A DNA stretch of 64,000 nt from contig CAZUDO010000031.1 of the NCBI GenBank assembly GCA_964618895.1, forward strand, positions 101,710 through 165,709, read 5' to 3'. The DNA is from CAZUDO01 sp964618895. Its GTDB lineage: Bacteria > Desulfobacterota > Binatia > DP-6. Each line of letters opens with the position of its first letter. Within the stretch, counting starts at the first letter, position 1. Under the pieces are notes generated by a model. That model had not been told where the DNA came from and made no database searches. It was given only the letters and a program-made list of their open reading frames with translations. Positions 50,878-60,596 of this stretch are shown here, in pieces. The translations under genes were made by a program, and so were the position numbers.

Positions 50878-51222
50878 TCAGTGTGTCGCCGGCGCCGCCG
50901 CGTCGGGGGTCATCTTGCTGCGGATGCGCGTGCTGTGGGTCAGGTCGGGCATCAACATGAAGACCAGGAACGCGCACAGAATGGCGGGCGTGAGCGCGAT
51001 CAGGAGCAGCGTCCGTTTCTCGTGCGACAGGTGCATGTAGCGCAGCGCCACCATGGACGCCTTCCAGCTGGCCAGCCCGACCAGCAGGAAGCCGATCAGC
51101 ACCTTCGACTGGGGCAGGTACGTCACGGCGATCTCCGCGGCCGTGAGGATGCCGAGCCACAGGAAGGTCTTCATGTACACGCGCCGATCGGCCGCGATCT
51201 GCTCCGGGGTGTGGACCGCCAT
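50878..51222 (-). CDS. Cytochrome c oxidase subunit IV-like (CtaF/CyoD)
   Basis: A 114-residue inner-membrane protein with three helices (MKTFLWLGILTAAEIAVTYL, SKVLIGFLLVGLASWKASMV, RTLLLIALTPAILCAFLVFM), the pattern of prokaryotic subunit IV. The VALRYMHLSHEKRT loop is typical. It is a small accessory subunit of the aa3/caa3-type oxidase encoded upstream. It is the last gene of the operon; a hairpin follows. Confidence 0.82.
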   Translation of the reverse strand: MAVHTPEQIAADRRVYMKTFLWLGILTAAEIAVTYLPQSKVLIGFLLVGLASWKASMVALRYMHLSHEKRTLLLIALTPAILCAFLVFMLMPDLTHSTRIRSKMTPDAAAPATH

Positions 51223-51237
51223 GACCGTGCTTCCTCC

Positions 51238-51846
51238 TCAGACGAGATAGATGAACGTGAACACCAGGATCCAGACCAGATCGACGAAGTGCCAGTACAG
51301 GCCGACGATCTCGACTTCCTCGTTCTGGTGCGCGGAATACTTGCCGAGCGTCGCACGGATCAGGATGACCGACAGGTACACCACGCCCGAGAACACGTGC
51401 ATGCCGTGGAAGCCCGTCAGCACGAAGAAGGTGGCCCCGAAGTTGTCCTTGCGGATCGACTGGCCGTGCTCGATCAGGTGGGTCCACTCGTAGGCCTGGA
51501 GACCGAGAAAGATGAGCCCGCCGAGGATGGTCAGCGCCAGGAAGCGCTGGCACCGTGCCTTGTTGCCACCCCGGATAGCGGCCAGCGACTCGACCATCGT
51601 GACGCTGCTGACGATCAGCAGGAAGGTCATGAAGGCGGTCAGCTGGATGCCCAGGATCGACGACGGCACCGGCCAGGTCGGGTCGCCGGCGCGGAGCGCG
51701 CCGTAGCCGGCGAGCAGGACGCCGAACGTCATGGCGTCCGCCGCCAGGAAGCTCCACATGCCGAGCTTGCCCCAGCTCTCCGGGGTCAACGGGGATTCGG
51801 CCGGCTCCAGCGCCTCATGATGGGTGTCGACTGCTGCGGTGCTCAC
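51238..51846 (-). CDS. ctaE: Cytochrome c oxidase subunit III
   Basis: A 202-residue protein with five membrane helices of the COX3 fold: LGMWSFLAADAMTFGVLLAG, QLTAFMTFLLIVSSVTMVES, FLALTILGGLIFLGLQAYEW, FFVLTGFHGMHVFSGVVYLS and GLYWHFVDLVWILVFTFIYL. The GFHGxHV and YWHFVDxVW motifs are diagnostic. GTG at 51846 has GGAG upstream. It is the second subunit III-type gene in this operon, the other being at 52131-52748. Confidence 0.88.
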   Translation of the reverse strand: MSTAAVDTHHEALEPAESPLTPESWGKLGMWSFLAADAMTFGVLLAGYGALRAGDPTWPVPSSILGIQLTAFMTFLLIVSSVTMVESLAAIRGGNKARCQRFLALTILGGLIFLGLQAYEWTHLIEHGQSIRKDNFGATFFVLTGFHGMHVFSGVVYLSVILIRATLGKYSAHQNEEVEIVGLYWHFVDLVWILVFTFIYLV

Positions 51847-51864
51847 GTGCGGATCTCCTCCATT

Positions 51865-52131
51865 CTAACGAAACGGGACGACGCGGCCGGTCGGCGGCTC
51901 GCGCCGCGCGCGTCGATAGCTGGTGTACAGCCACAAACCGACGACGGTGAGGATGGCGTACGGGACCGCCATCATGAACAGGATGCTCACCCGGAAGGCG
52001 TTCACGGACGGATCGTTCTGGCCGAAGGACGATCCACACATCGCGCAGCCCTGTGCCGCCACGTGCGCGGCGGCCGCGAGCGACCACGCCACGGTCAGGA
52101 CGAACGCGATCAAGGTCCGGCAGGCCACCAT
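51865..52131 (-). CDS. Small exported CxxC protein in the cytochrome oxidase operon
   Basis: An 88-residue protein. A signal-peptide-like segment (TLIAFVLTVAWSLAAAAHVA) is followed by QGCAMCGSSFGQND with a CxxC motif, then one membrane helix (ILFMMAVPYAILTVVGLWLY) and a basic tail. The CxxC faces the periplasm if the helix anchors it. Possible copper, haem or thiol role in oxidase assembly is inference. ATG at 52131 shares a base with the TGA of the subunit III paralogue upstream (TGATG). Confidence 0.7.
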   Translation of the reverse strand: MVACRTLIAFVLTVAWSLAAAAHVAAQGCAMCGSSFGQNDPSVNAFRVSILFMMAVPYAILTVVGLWLYTSYRRARREPPTGRVVPFR

Positions 52132-52748
52132 CAATAGAGGTACGCCAACGGGAAGAGCCCGGCCCAGAGCAGGCACACGAAGTACCAGAAGATGGCACAG
52201 GCCTCGAAGGTGTCGTGCCGCGCCGCCGTGAAGCGTCCCTGCACCGTTCCCACGCATACGACCACCAGCCACAGCACGGCCGCGAAGACGTGCAGGGCGT
52301 GACAGCCGATCAGCAGGTAGAAGGCGCCGCCATACGAGCCGGTCTGGAGCGTGAGCCCGTGCACGACCAGCCGGGACCACTCGAACCCCTGGATGAGGAG
52401 GAACACGACGCCGAGGCTCGCCGCCACGACGATCGCGCGCGCGCCGCGTGCCTGGTCACCGGTGCGGATCGCGCGCAGGGCGAGGTGCATGGGGGCCATG
52501 CTGCCGAGGAGCAGCAGCGTGTTGAACGCGGTCAAGCCGATCGGCAGCGTCGGCAGGTCCGGCGGCGGCCAGGTGGCCGGCGTCAGCCGGATCACCAGGT
52601 ACGCGCCCACCAGGGCGGTGAACAGCATCACCTCCGCGACGATGAGCGCCGCGACCGCCAAGCGGGCGTTGCTGATCGGCGACCCGACCCGACCGGGCGG
52701 CGGATCGTGTCGGCGGGTGGTGGGCACGGCCGCGACGGTGACGCTCAT
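52131..52748 (-). CDS. Cytochrome c oxidase subunit III-type protein, second copy
   Basis: A 205-residue membrane protein of the COX3 fold: AVAALIVAEVMLFTALVGAY, TAFNTLLLLGSMAPMHLALR, VAASLGVVFLLIQGFEWSRL, FYLLIGCHALHVFAAVLWLV and FWYFVCLLWAGLFPLAYLY. It differs strongly from the subunit at 51238 (LIGCHALHV versus LTGFHGMHV), so it may be a divergent paralogue for a different assembly. It lies 8 bases after the subunit I gene. Confidence 0.82.
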   Translation of the reverse strand: MSVTVAAVPTTRRHDPPPGRVGSPISNARLAVAALIVAEVMLFTALVGAYLVIRLTPATWPPPDLPTLPIGLTAFNTLLLLGSMAPMHLALRAIRTGDQARGARAIVVAASLGVVFLLIQGFEWSRLVVHGLTLQTGSYGGAFYLLIGCHALHVFAAVLWLVVVCVGTVQGRFTAARHDTFEACAIFWYFVCLLWAGLFPLAYLY

Positions 52749-52755
52749 GCGAGGC

Positions 52756-54522
52756 TCAGTGCGCTCCCGCCGCGCGCGGCTCGAGCCGCTTGGCCTGCGG
52801 CAGGTAGTCCTCCACCATGCCCGGCACCGAGTACTCGTACGGCCCGCGGTACACGGTCGGCACCGGCCCGGGGAAGTTCCCGTGCGGGGGCGGCGACGGT
52901 GCTTCCCACTCGAGCGTGGTGGCGTGCCACGGGTTCTTGCCGGCCTTCTTCCCGCGGAACATGCTGGTGAGGAAATTGTAGAAGAACACGATCTGGACGA
53001 AGCCGAGGGTGATCGCGCCGTAGGTCATGATGACGTTCCAGTGCTGCAGCGGCTGCAGGAACTCGTACTGCGTCGGGTTGTAGATGCGCCGCATGTGGCC
53101 GCCCACGCCGATGATATGCATCGGGAAGAAGGTCACGTTGAAGGCGATGATGGTGAGCCAGAAGTGCAGCTTCCCCAGAGTCTCGTTCATCATCCGGCCG
53201 AACATCTTGGGGAACCAGAAGTACAGGCCGGCGAAGATGCCGAGGATGCTGCCGCCGAAGACGACGTAATGGATGTGGCCGACGATGAAGTAGGTGTCGT
53301 GGCTGAAGATGTCGACCGGCGTGTTGGCCATGTAGATGCCCGACAGCCCGCCGATCACGAACATTGACACGAACCCGACCGCGAACAGCATGGGCGTCGT
53401 CAAGGTGATGCTGCCGCCCCAGAGCGTGCCGAGCCAGTTGAACGTCTTGATGGCGGAGGGCACCGCGATGACCATGGTGGAGGTCATGAACGCCGTCCCG
53501 AGCGCGGGATGCATACCGCTCTGGAACATGTGGTGCCCCCACACCACCCACGACAGGAAGGCGATGCCGATGATCGAGAACGCCATCGCCTTGTAGCCGA
53601 AGATGGGCTTCCGGGCGAAGACGGGTAGCACCTCGGAGGTGATGCCCATGGCGGGCAGGATGAGGATGTAGACCTCCGGGTGGCCGAAGAACCAGAAGAT
53701 GTGCTGCCAGAGGAGCGGTTCGCCGCCGCCCATGGGCGAGAAGAAGTGCGTGCCGGCCATGCGGTCGAAGAGCAACATGCCGAGACCCGCGGTCAGCACG
53801 GGCAGGGCGAGCAGCAGCAGGATGGCGGTGACGAACAGCGCCCAGATGGTGAGCGGCAGGCGGAACCAGGTGAGCCCCGGCGCGCGCATGTTGATGACGG
53901 TGGTGATGTAGTTCACCGCCCCCATGAGCGACGACGCGCCCAGGATGATCAGGCTGATGCACCACAGGTTCTGGCCCATCAGCACGCCGCTCCAGGAGGC
54001 ACCGCTGGCGGCGTCGATCGAGCTGAGCGGCGGATAGGACGTCCACCCGGCGGCGGCGGGACCGGCTTGCACGAAGAAGCTCGCGATCATGATGATGCCC
54101 GCCGGCACCGACACCCAGAACGACAGCATGTTGAGCAGCGGGAACGCCATGTCGCGCGCGCCGATCATGAGCGGGATCAGGAAGTTGCCGAAGCACCCGA
54201 TCAGGATGGGCATGACCGCGAAGAAGATCATGATGGTGGCGTGCATGGTGAAGAAGGCGTTGTAGGTGTCGGGCGGGATGATGCCGCCGAACATCATCGG
54301 CTCGGGCACCCAGCCGAACCCGGGAACCGGCTGCTCGGGCCAGGCGAGCTCCCAACGTACCAGGAGGGCGAGCAGGCCGCCGATGAGCAGCATGAACAGC
54401 CCCATGGCGAGAAACTGCTTGGCGATGACCTTGTGGTCGCGCGAGAAGACGTAGGTTTCCAGGAACCCGATCTCGTGGTGCCCGGCGGGTGCGTGCTCGG
54501 CGTGCGCGGCTGCCTGACTCAT
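52756..54522 (-). CDS. ctaD: Cytochrome c oxidase subunit I
   Basis: A 588-residue haem-copper oxidase with 12 membrane helices. Conserved features are AFFTMHATIMIFFAVMP (low-spin haem His), FWFFGHPEVYILILPAMG (CuB His and cross-linked Tyr), VVWGHHMFQSGMHP (the two CuB His) and SHDTYFIVGHIHYVVFGGS (haem a3 and a ligands). It is of the aa3/caa3 A-type by the PEVY motif. ATG at 54522 has GGAG upstream. Together with subunit II this reduces oxygen with cytochrome c electrons. Confidence 0.95.
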   Translation of the reverse strand: MSQAAAHAEHAPAGHHEIGFLETYVFSRDHKVIAKQFLAMGLFMLLIGGLLALLVRWELAWPEQPVPGFGWVPEPMMFGGIIPPDTYNAFFTMHATIMIFFAVMPILIGCFGNFLIPLMIGARDMAFPLLNMLSFWVSVPAGIIMIASFFVQAGPAAAGWTSYPPLSSIDAASGASWSGVLMGQNLWCISLIILGASSLMGAVNYITTVINMRAPGLTWFRLPLTIWALFVTAILLLLALPVLTAGLGMLLFDRMAGTHFFSPMGGGEPLLWQHIFWFFGHPEVYILILPAMGITSEVLPVFARKPIFGYKAMAFSIIGIAFLSWVVWGHHMFQSGMHPALGTAFMTSTMVIAVPSAIKTFNWLGTLWGGSITLTTPMLFAVGFVSMFVIGGLSGIYMANTPVDIFSHDTYFIVGHIHYVVFGGSILGIFAGLYFWFPKMFGRMMNETLGKLHFWLTIIAFNVTFFPMHIIGVGGHMRRIYNPTQYEFLQPLQHWNVIMTYGAITLGFVQIVFFYNFLTSMFRGKKAGKNPWHATTLEWEAPSPPPHGNFPGPVPTVYRGPYEYSVPGMVEDYLPQAKRLEPRAAGAH

Positions 54523-54535
54523 GATCGCGGTCTCC

Positions 54536-55195
54536 TTAGAGCAAGTTGTGCTCGCGCGCCCAGGCGGCGTACTGCTCGGGGGTATCGACGTGCAACCAGC
54601 CGCGCATGCCGGAGTGGCCGAAGCCGCACAGCTCCGCACACGGGACCTCGTACCGTCCCGGCTCGGTGGCCTCGAACCAGGCGAGGATCTCATGCCCGGG
54701 AACGGTGTCCTGCTTGAAGCGCAGGTTCGGGATGAAGAAGCTGTGGATCACGTCCTTCGACTTGAGGATCAACCGGACCTTCTTGTGCACTGGCACGTGG
54801 AAGTCGTTATCCTGCGTGAAGTCGTCCGCGGTGTCGAACTTGGCGTCCGGGCCGGGGTAGGTGATTTCCCAGTTGAACTGCTTGGCGGTCACCCGCACCA
54901 CGAAGTCGGTGGGCGGGACGTTCTGCTTGATCTCCGCCCAGCTGGCGCGGCTGATCAACGCCAGCACGACCAGGATGAGCGAGGGCACGATCGTCCAGAC
55001 GATTTCGAGTCCCAGGTTGCCGTGGGTGTACACCGCGCGGCGCCCCGGCCGGGCCCGATACTTGATCAGGAACCAGAGCAGCGCGCCCTGGACGACGAAG
55101 AAGGTGATGTTGGTCAGGTAGTAGACGACGTAGAACAGCCAGTCGATGTCGGCCCCGTAGGTCGACGCGTTCTTCGGCAGCCACCAGTCGAGCAT
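54536..55195 (-). CDS. ctaC: Cytochrome c oxidase subunit II
   Basis: A 219-residue protein with two membrane helices (DIDWLFYVVYYLTNITFFVV, GLEIVWTIVPSLILVVLALI) and a periplasmic cupredoxin domain. The CuA site is complete: HSFFIPNLRFKQ and CAELCGFGHSGM (CxxxCxxxHxxM). No haem c motif (CxxCH) is present, so it is not a caa3 fused type. It heads the oxidase operon, divergent from aconitase. Confidence 0.94.
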   Translation of the reverse strand: MLDWWLPKNASTYGADIDWLFYVVYYLTNITFFVVQGALLWFLIKYRARPGRRAVYTHGNLGLEIVWTIVPSLILVVLALISRASWAEIKQNVPPTDFVVRVTAKQFNWEITYPGPDAKFDTADDFTQDNDFHVPVHKKVRLILKSKDVIHSFFIPNLRFKQDTVPGHEILAWFEATEPGRYEVPCAELCGFGHSGMRGWLHVDTPEQYAAWAREHNLL

Positions 55196-55336
55196 AACGT
55201 CAGCGTCCTCGCCCGTGCGCGGGCAGCAGGGGAAAGCGAACCTCTATTGTCCCGAAACTTCGGGGCTCTTAGCGCGAAGCAGGGGGCGGGTGCAATCCGA
55301 TGGATCACCTCCCCGGTGCCGTATATCTTGCCCGTC

Positions 55337-58008
<2,672 letters not shown>

Positions 58009-58012
<4 letters not shown>

Positions 58013-58305
58013 TCGACCCCTGGCTGGCCGGGAGCGGCTTTCTCGTCGGGGTCCTGCGCCCTCATGACGCCGCTTCTGATCCTGCTCTTCGGCGTGCGCC
58101 CGACGCTCGCCGTCGGCAGCGATCTCGCCTACGCCACCCTCACCACATCCGTCGCGGCCAGGTGAATTTCCCCTACGTGCGCTGGCTCATCGTCGGGTCG
58201 GTGCCGGCGTCGATCCTGGCGGTGTCGGTGCTGTCGCCGTGGCTCGGCACGCTCGGAGTCGATGTGGAGGGGATGACCGCCCGTACGCTCGGTCGGCGCG
58301 ATGCC
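58009..58305 (+). pseudogene. TauE/SafE-type exporter, frameshifted remnant
   Basis: Reading across frames from 58009: PWLAGSGFLVGVL, then after a shift LMTPLLILLFGVRPTLAVGS and DLAYATLTTSVAAR, a stop, then NFPYVRWLIVGSVPASILAV and SVLSPWLGTLGVDVEGMTAR. These are consecutive parts of TauE/SafE (probable sulfite/organosulfonate exporter) proteins, with at least two frameshifts and missing loops. The product is not functional. The frame then runs into unrelated sequence to about 58431. Confidence 0.65.
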
Positions 58306-58472
58306 TTGCGGCAGGCATGGAACGAACTCGGGCAGGGGACGCTGATCCGGCCCGTGTGTGTCGCCGGTGCCCCGACTGTCGAGGCGCTTCGGGACACCCT
58401 CCGTCGCTACTCGCGGTGCGGCGCGCTGTAGCGGTCGTCGCGGCCTTGCCTTCGGAAGCCGATCGCTTCATA

Positions 58473-58492
58473 GTGACCATAATTCTGGTCAC
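58473..58492. promoter_or_regulatory. Operator of the RelE/Phd-type toxin-antitoxin operon
   Basis: GTGACCA (58473-58479) and TGGTCAC (58486-58492) are perfect inverted arms separated by TAATTC. A CATAAT -10-like box (58478-58483) overlaps the site, and the toxin ATG is at 58499. Phd/YefM antitoxins typically bind such palindromes to repress their own operon. Confidence 0.65.
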
Positions 58493-58498
58493 GTAGAG

Positions 58499-58822
58499 AT
58501 GCCGCGTCGACCTTCCTACCGTCTGGTCTACGATCCAGAAGTCGTCGGGCATCTACGGGCCATCGACCGGAGACACCACTCCACGATCAAGCGGGCAATC
58601 GAGACCATGTTGTCCCACGCGCCTCGGGAGGAGGCACTTAACCGGAAGCCACTCTCGCGCCCATCCCCACTCTCGCCCGCGTGGGAGCTGCGCTGCGGAC
58701 CGGACAATCGATTTCGAGTCTTCTACCGTGTGGACGACGACGCTCGGGCCGTGCAGGTTCTGGCAATTGGCGTCAAGCTACGAAGTCGCCTGCACGTCGG
58801 TGGAAAGGAGTTCCCGCTGTGA
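58499..58822 (+). CDS. RelE/ParE-family toxin
   Basis: A 107-residue protein with YDPEVVGHLRAIDRRHHSTI, RPSPLSPAWELRCGPDNRFR and VFYRVDDDARAVQVLAIGV, the RelE/ParE microfold in which a C-terminal beta-sheet carries basic catalytic residues. Expected to be an mRNA-interferase or gyrase-type toxin. Its stop overlaps the antitoxin GTG (GTGA). The toxin comes first in this operon, opposite to relBE. Confidence 0.85.
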   Translation: MPRRPSYRLVYDPEVVGHLRAIDRRHHSTIKRAIETMLSHAPREEALNRKPLSRPSPLSPAWELRCGPDNRFRVFYRVDDDARAVQVLAIGVKLRSRLHVGGKEFPL

Positions 58823-59082
58823 AAATCGCCCCCCTCGCCGAGGTGAAGGCTCGGTTCAGCAGCTACGTCGAAGCGTGCGCGGACGGACCCGTGATCGTGA
58901 CCAAGAACGGCAGGCCGGCCGCCGTGCTGGTCGCCGTCCCGGAGGACGAAGGTGAGCTGGAGCGGTTCGTCCTCGCGAACACCCCACGGTTCCGCCGGCT
59001 CCTGGAGTCGGCAACCCGTCGAGTTTCGCGCCGCGGCGGCCTGACGCATGAGGACTTCTGGCGGAAGGTCTCGAAGACCTGA
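58819..59082 (+). CDS. Phd/YefM-family antitoxin
   Basis: An 87-residue protein: KIAPLAEVKARFSSYVEACA, GPVIVTKNGRPAAVLVAVPE, the typical Phd/YefM DNA-binding N-domain, followed by a helical neutralising C-terminus (ESATRRVSRRGGLTHEDFWR). GTG at 58819 overlaps the toxin stop. It should bind the palindrome at 58473-58492 and neutralise the RelE-type toxin. Confidence 0.85.
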   Translation: MKIAPLAEVKARFSSYVEACADGPVIVTKNGRPAAVLVAVPEDEGELERFVLANTPRFRRLLESATRRVSRRGGLTHEDFWRKVSKT

Positions 59083-59238
59083 CGTCGTCGTACGTCTGGG
59101 CGCCCCCGCTCACGACACGGAGTAACGTGCGTGCGGCCAGCCCCGCCACGTCTTTTCGAGGGTCGCCGGGTGTCGTCCCGCCGTACTCCGGCAGCAGGGA
59201 TTGCGAGCGCGGAGGGGGCGGGAGTACGATTGCGGGCA

Positions 59239-59820
59239 GTGACCGCCCTCGCTGCAACGGCCTCTCCCCTGGTGCGACGGTACACGCTCGAGGAGTTCTT
59301 CGCCCTCGAGCCGCCGCCGGGTGGGGGGCACTACGAGCTGATCGCGGGGGTGCTCTACATGGTTCCGCCACCGACGTTTCCGCACGACCTGGCCGCGTCG
59401 CGGCTGGTCACGACGTTCGCCACCTACGCGGCCGCCCATCCGGAGCGCTGCATGGTGTTCGTGTCGCGCGCTGCCGTGTGGACGCTGGCGGACACCTACC
59501 TCGAGCCCGACCTGTTCCTGGTCACGCCCGAGCGCGTGCGGGATGCGGTGGAGGAACGGCTCGAGACCGCCGACCTGGTGGTGGAGATCCTGTCGCCCGG
59601 GTCGGCGGTGTACGACCGGACGGCGAAGGCGGACACCTACGCGGCGCTGGGCGTGCGGGAGCTGTGGTTGGTGGATCTGGAGAAGCGGGCGATCGAGCAG
59701 CGGGTGCTGGACGGCGGCGCGTGGCGGACGGTGGGGACGTGGTCGGGGGAGCAGGCGGTGGTGGCGGAGGTGTTTCCGGGCTTGCGGGTGGTGCCGGGCG
59801 AGGTGTTCGCGGCGGCGTGA
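59239..59820 (+). CDS. Uma2-family endonuclease-like protein
   Basis: About 193 residues of the DUF820/Uma2 family, PD-(D/E)xK-fold proteins. Motifs are RRYTLEEFFALEPPPGGGHY, ELIAGVLYMVPPPTFPHDLA, EPDLFLVTPERV (the D of PD), and VVEILSPGSAVYDRTAKADT with VRELWLVDLEKRAIEQRVL. The E-x-S/K nuclease residues are recognisable. GTG at 59239 is chosen on family length; a TTG at 59230 and an ATG-free frame to 59131 exist. Its role is unknown, but the surroundings are toxin-antitoxin rich. Confidence 0.8.
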   Translation: MTALAATASPLVRRYTLEEFFALEPPPGGGHYELIAGVLYMVPPPTFPHDLAASRLVTTFATYAAAHPERCMVFVSRAAVWTLADTYLEPDLFLVTPERVRDAVEERLETADLVVEILSPGSAVYDRTAKADTYAALGVRELWLVDLEKRAIEQRVLDGGAWRTVGTWSGEQAVVAEVFPGLRVVPGEVFAAA

Positions 59821-59827
59821 GGACGAC

Positions 59828-60136
59828 ATGACCAAGAGGGCTCAGACGCTCGTAGAACTTCCGACCCCACTCGTCGAGCGGGCGACGACCTTCGCGAAGA
59901 GTCGACGGCGAACGGTTTCGACCGTCATTGCTTCAGCTCTGGAGCGCTACCTCGACGAGCTGCCACGGGGAAAGAAGCCCGCAACCAAGGGCCGTGCGAA
60001 GAAGCCGGCGGGCAACCTATCCGACCTCTTCGCACTGGTGCGCGGTTCGCTTCGCGACGTCCCCGCGACCGAGTGGAAGAAGCTTCCGCGCAACGGCGCG
60101 CGCAATCACGACCGGCAGATCTACGGCCGACCGTGA
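59828..60136 (+). CDS. VapB-like antitoxin
   Basis: A 102-residue protein with an RHH-type N-domain (TLVELPTPLVERATTFAKSR, TVSTVIASALERYLDELPRG) and a basic linker (KKPATKGRAKKPAG) leading to a C-terminus with LFALVRGSLRDVPATEWKKL that would bind the PIN toxin. ATG at 59828. The stop overlaps the PIN-toxin GTG (GTGA). Antitoxin-first order is as expected for vapBC. Confidence 0.75.
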   Translation: MTKRAQTLVELPTPLVERATTFAKSRRRTVSTVIASALERYLDELPRGKKPATKGRAKKPAGNLSDLFALVRGSLRDVPATEWKKLPRNGARNHDRQIYGRP

Positions 60137-60564
60137 CACGCGAAATCTTCGTCGACACAAGCTACCTCGTCGCAAGTGTCAACCCGCACGACGCTCTTCA
60201 TGCCGCAGTTCGGCGCCTCAACCGCTCCGTCCGAAGCGTGCGCCTTGTCACCACCGACGCGGTCCTGATCGAGCTGCTCTCGTACTACGCTGCCATGACG
60301 CCGTTCTTTCGTGCTGCGGCGGCCCGGATCGTCGAACAGCTTCGCCGTGATCCCATCTATGAGATACTCGAGTTCAGCCGCGCCGGTTTCGATGCGGCCT
60401 TCGCGGTCTACCAAGCCCGCCACGACAAGGGTTACAGTCTCGTCGACTGCCACTCGATGATCATCATGAAAGAGCGTGGCATCGAGGAGGTGCTCAGTTC
60501 CGACGATCATTTCCGGCAGGCGGGTTTCACGTGCCTGCTGCCGACGGGCAGGACAACTCGATAG
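60133..60564 (+). CDS. VapC-like PIN-domain ribonuclease toxin
   Basis: A 143-residue PIN-domain protein. Acidic residues of the catalytic quartet appear in FVDTSYLVAS (Asp8), LVTTDAVLIELLSYYA (Glu), SLVDCHSMIIMKERG (Asp) and VLSSDDHFRQAGF (Asp). Expected to cleave tRNA or rRNA. GTG at 60133 is coupled to the VapB-like gene. It is convergent with the CHAT-peptidase gene after 33 bases. Confidence 0.85.
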   Translation: MTREIFVDTSYLVASVNPHDALHAAVRRLNRSVRSVRLVTTDAVLIELLSYYAAMTPFFRAAAARIVEQLRRDPIYEILEFSRAGFDAAFAVYQARHDKGYSLVDCHSMIIMKERGIEEVLSSDDHFRQAGFTCLLPTGRTTR

Positions 60565-60596
60565 ACTGGCACAATGCGCTCCACCGCCTACACCCC

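Noticed and set aside
54521..55336. In-frame extension of aconitase by 272 codons.
   Set aside because: It runs antisense through the oxidase subunit II gene and lacks homology. The family start is at 55337.
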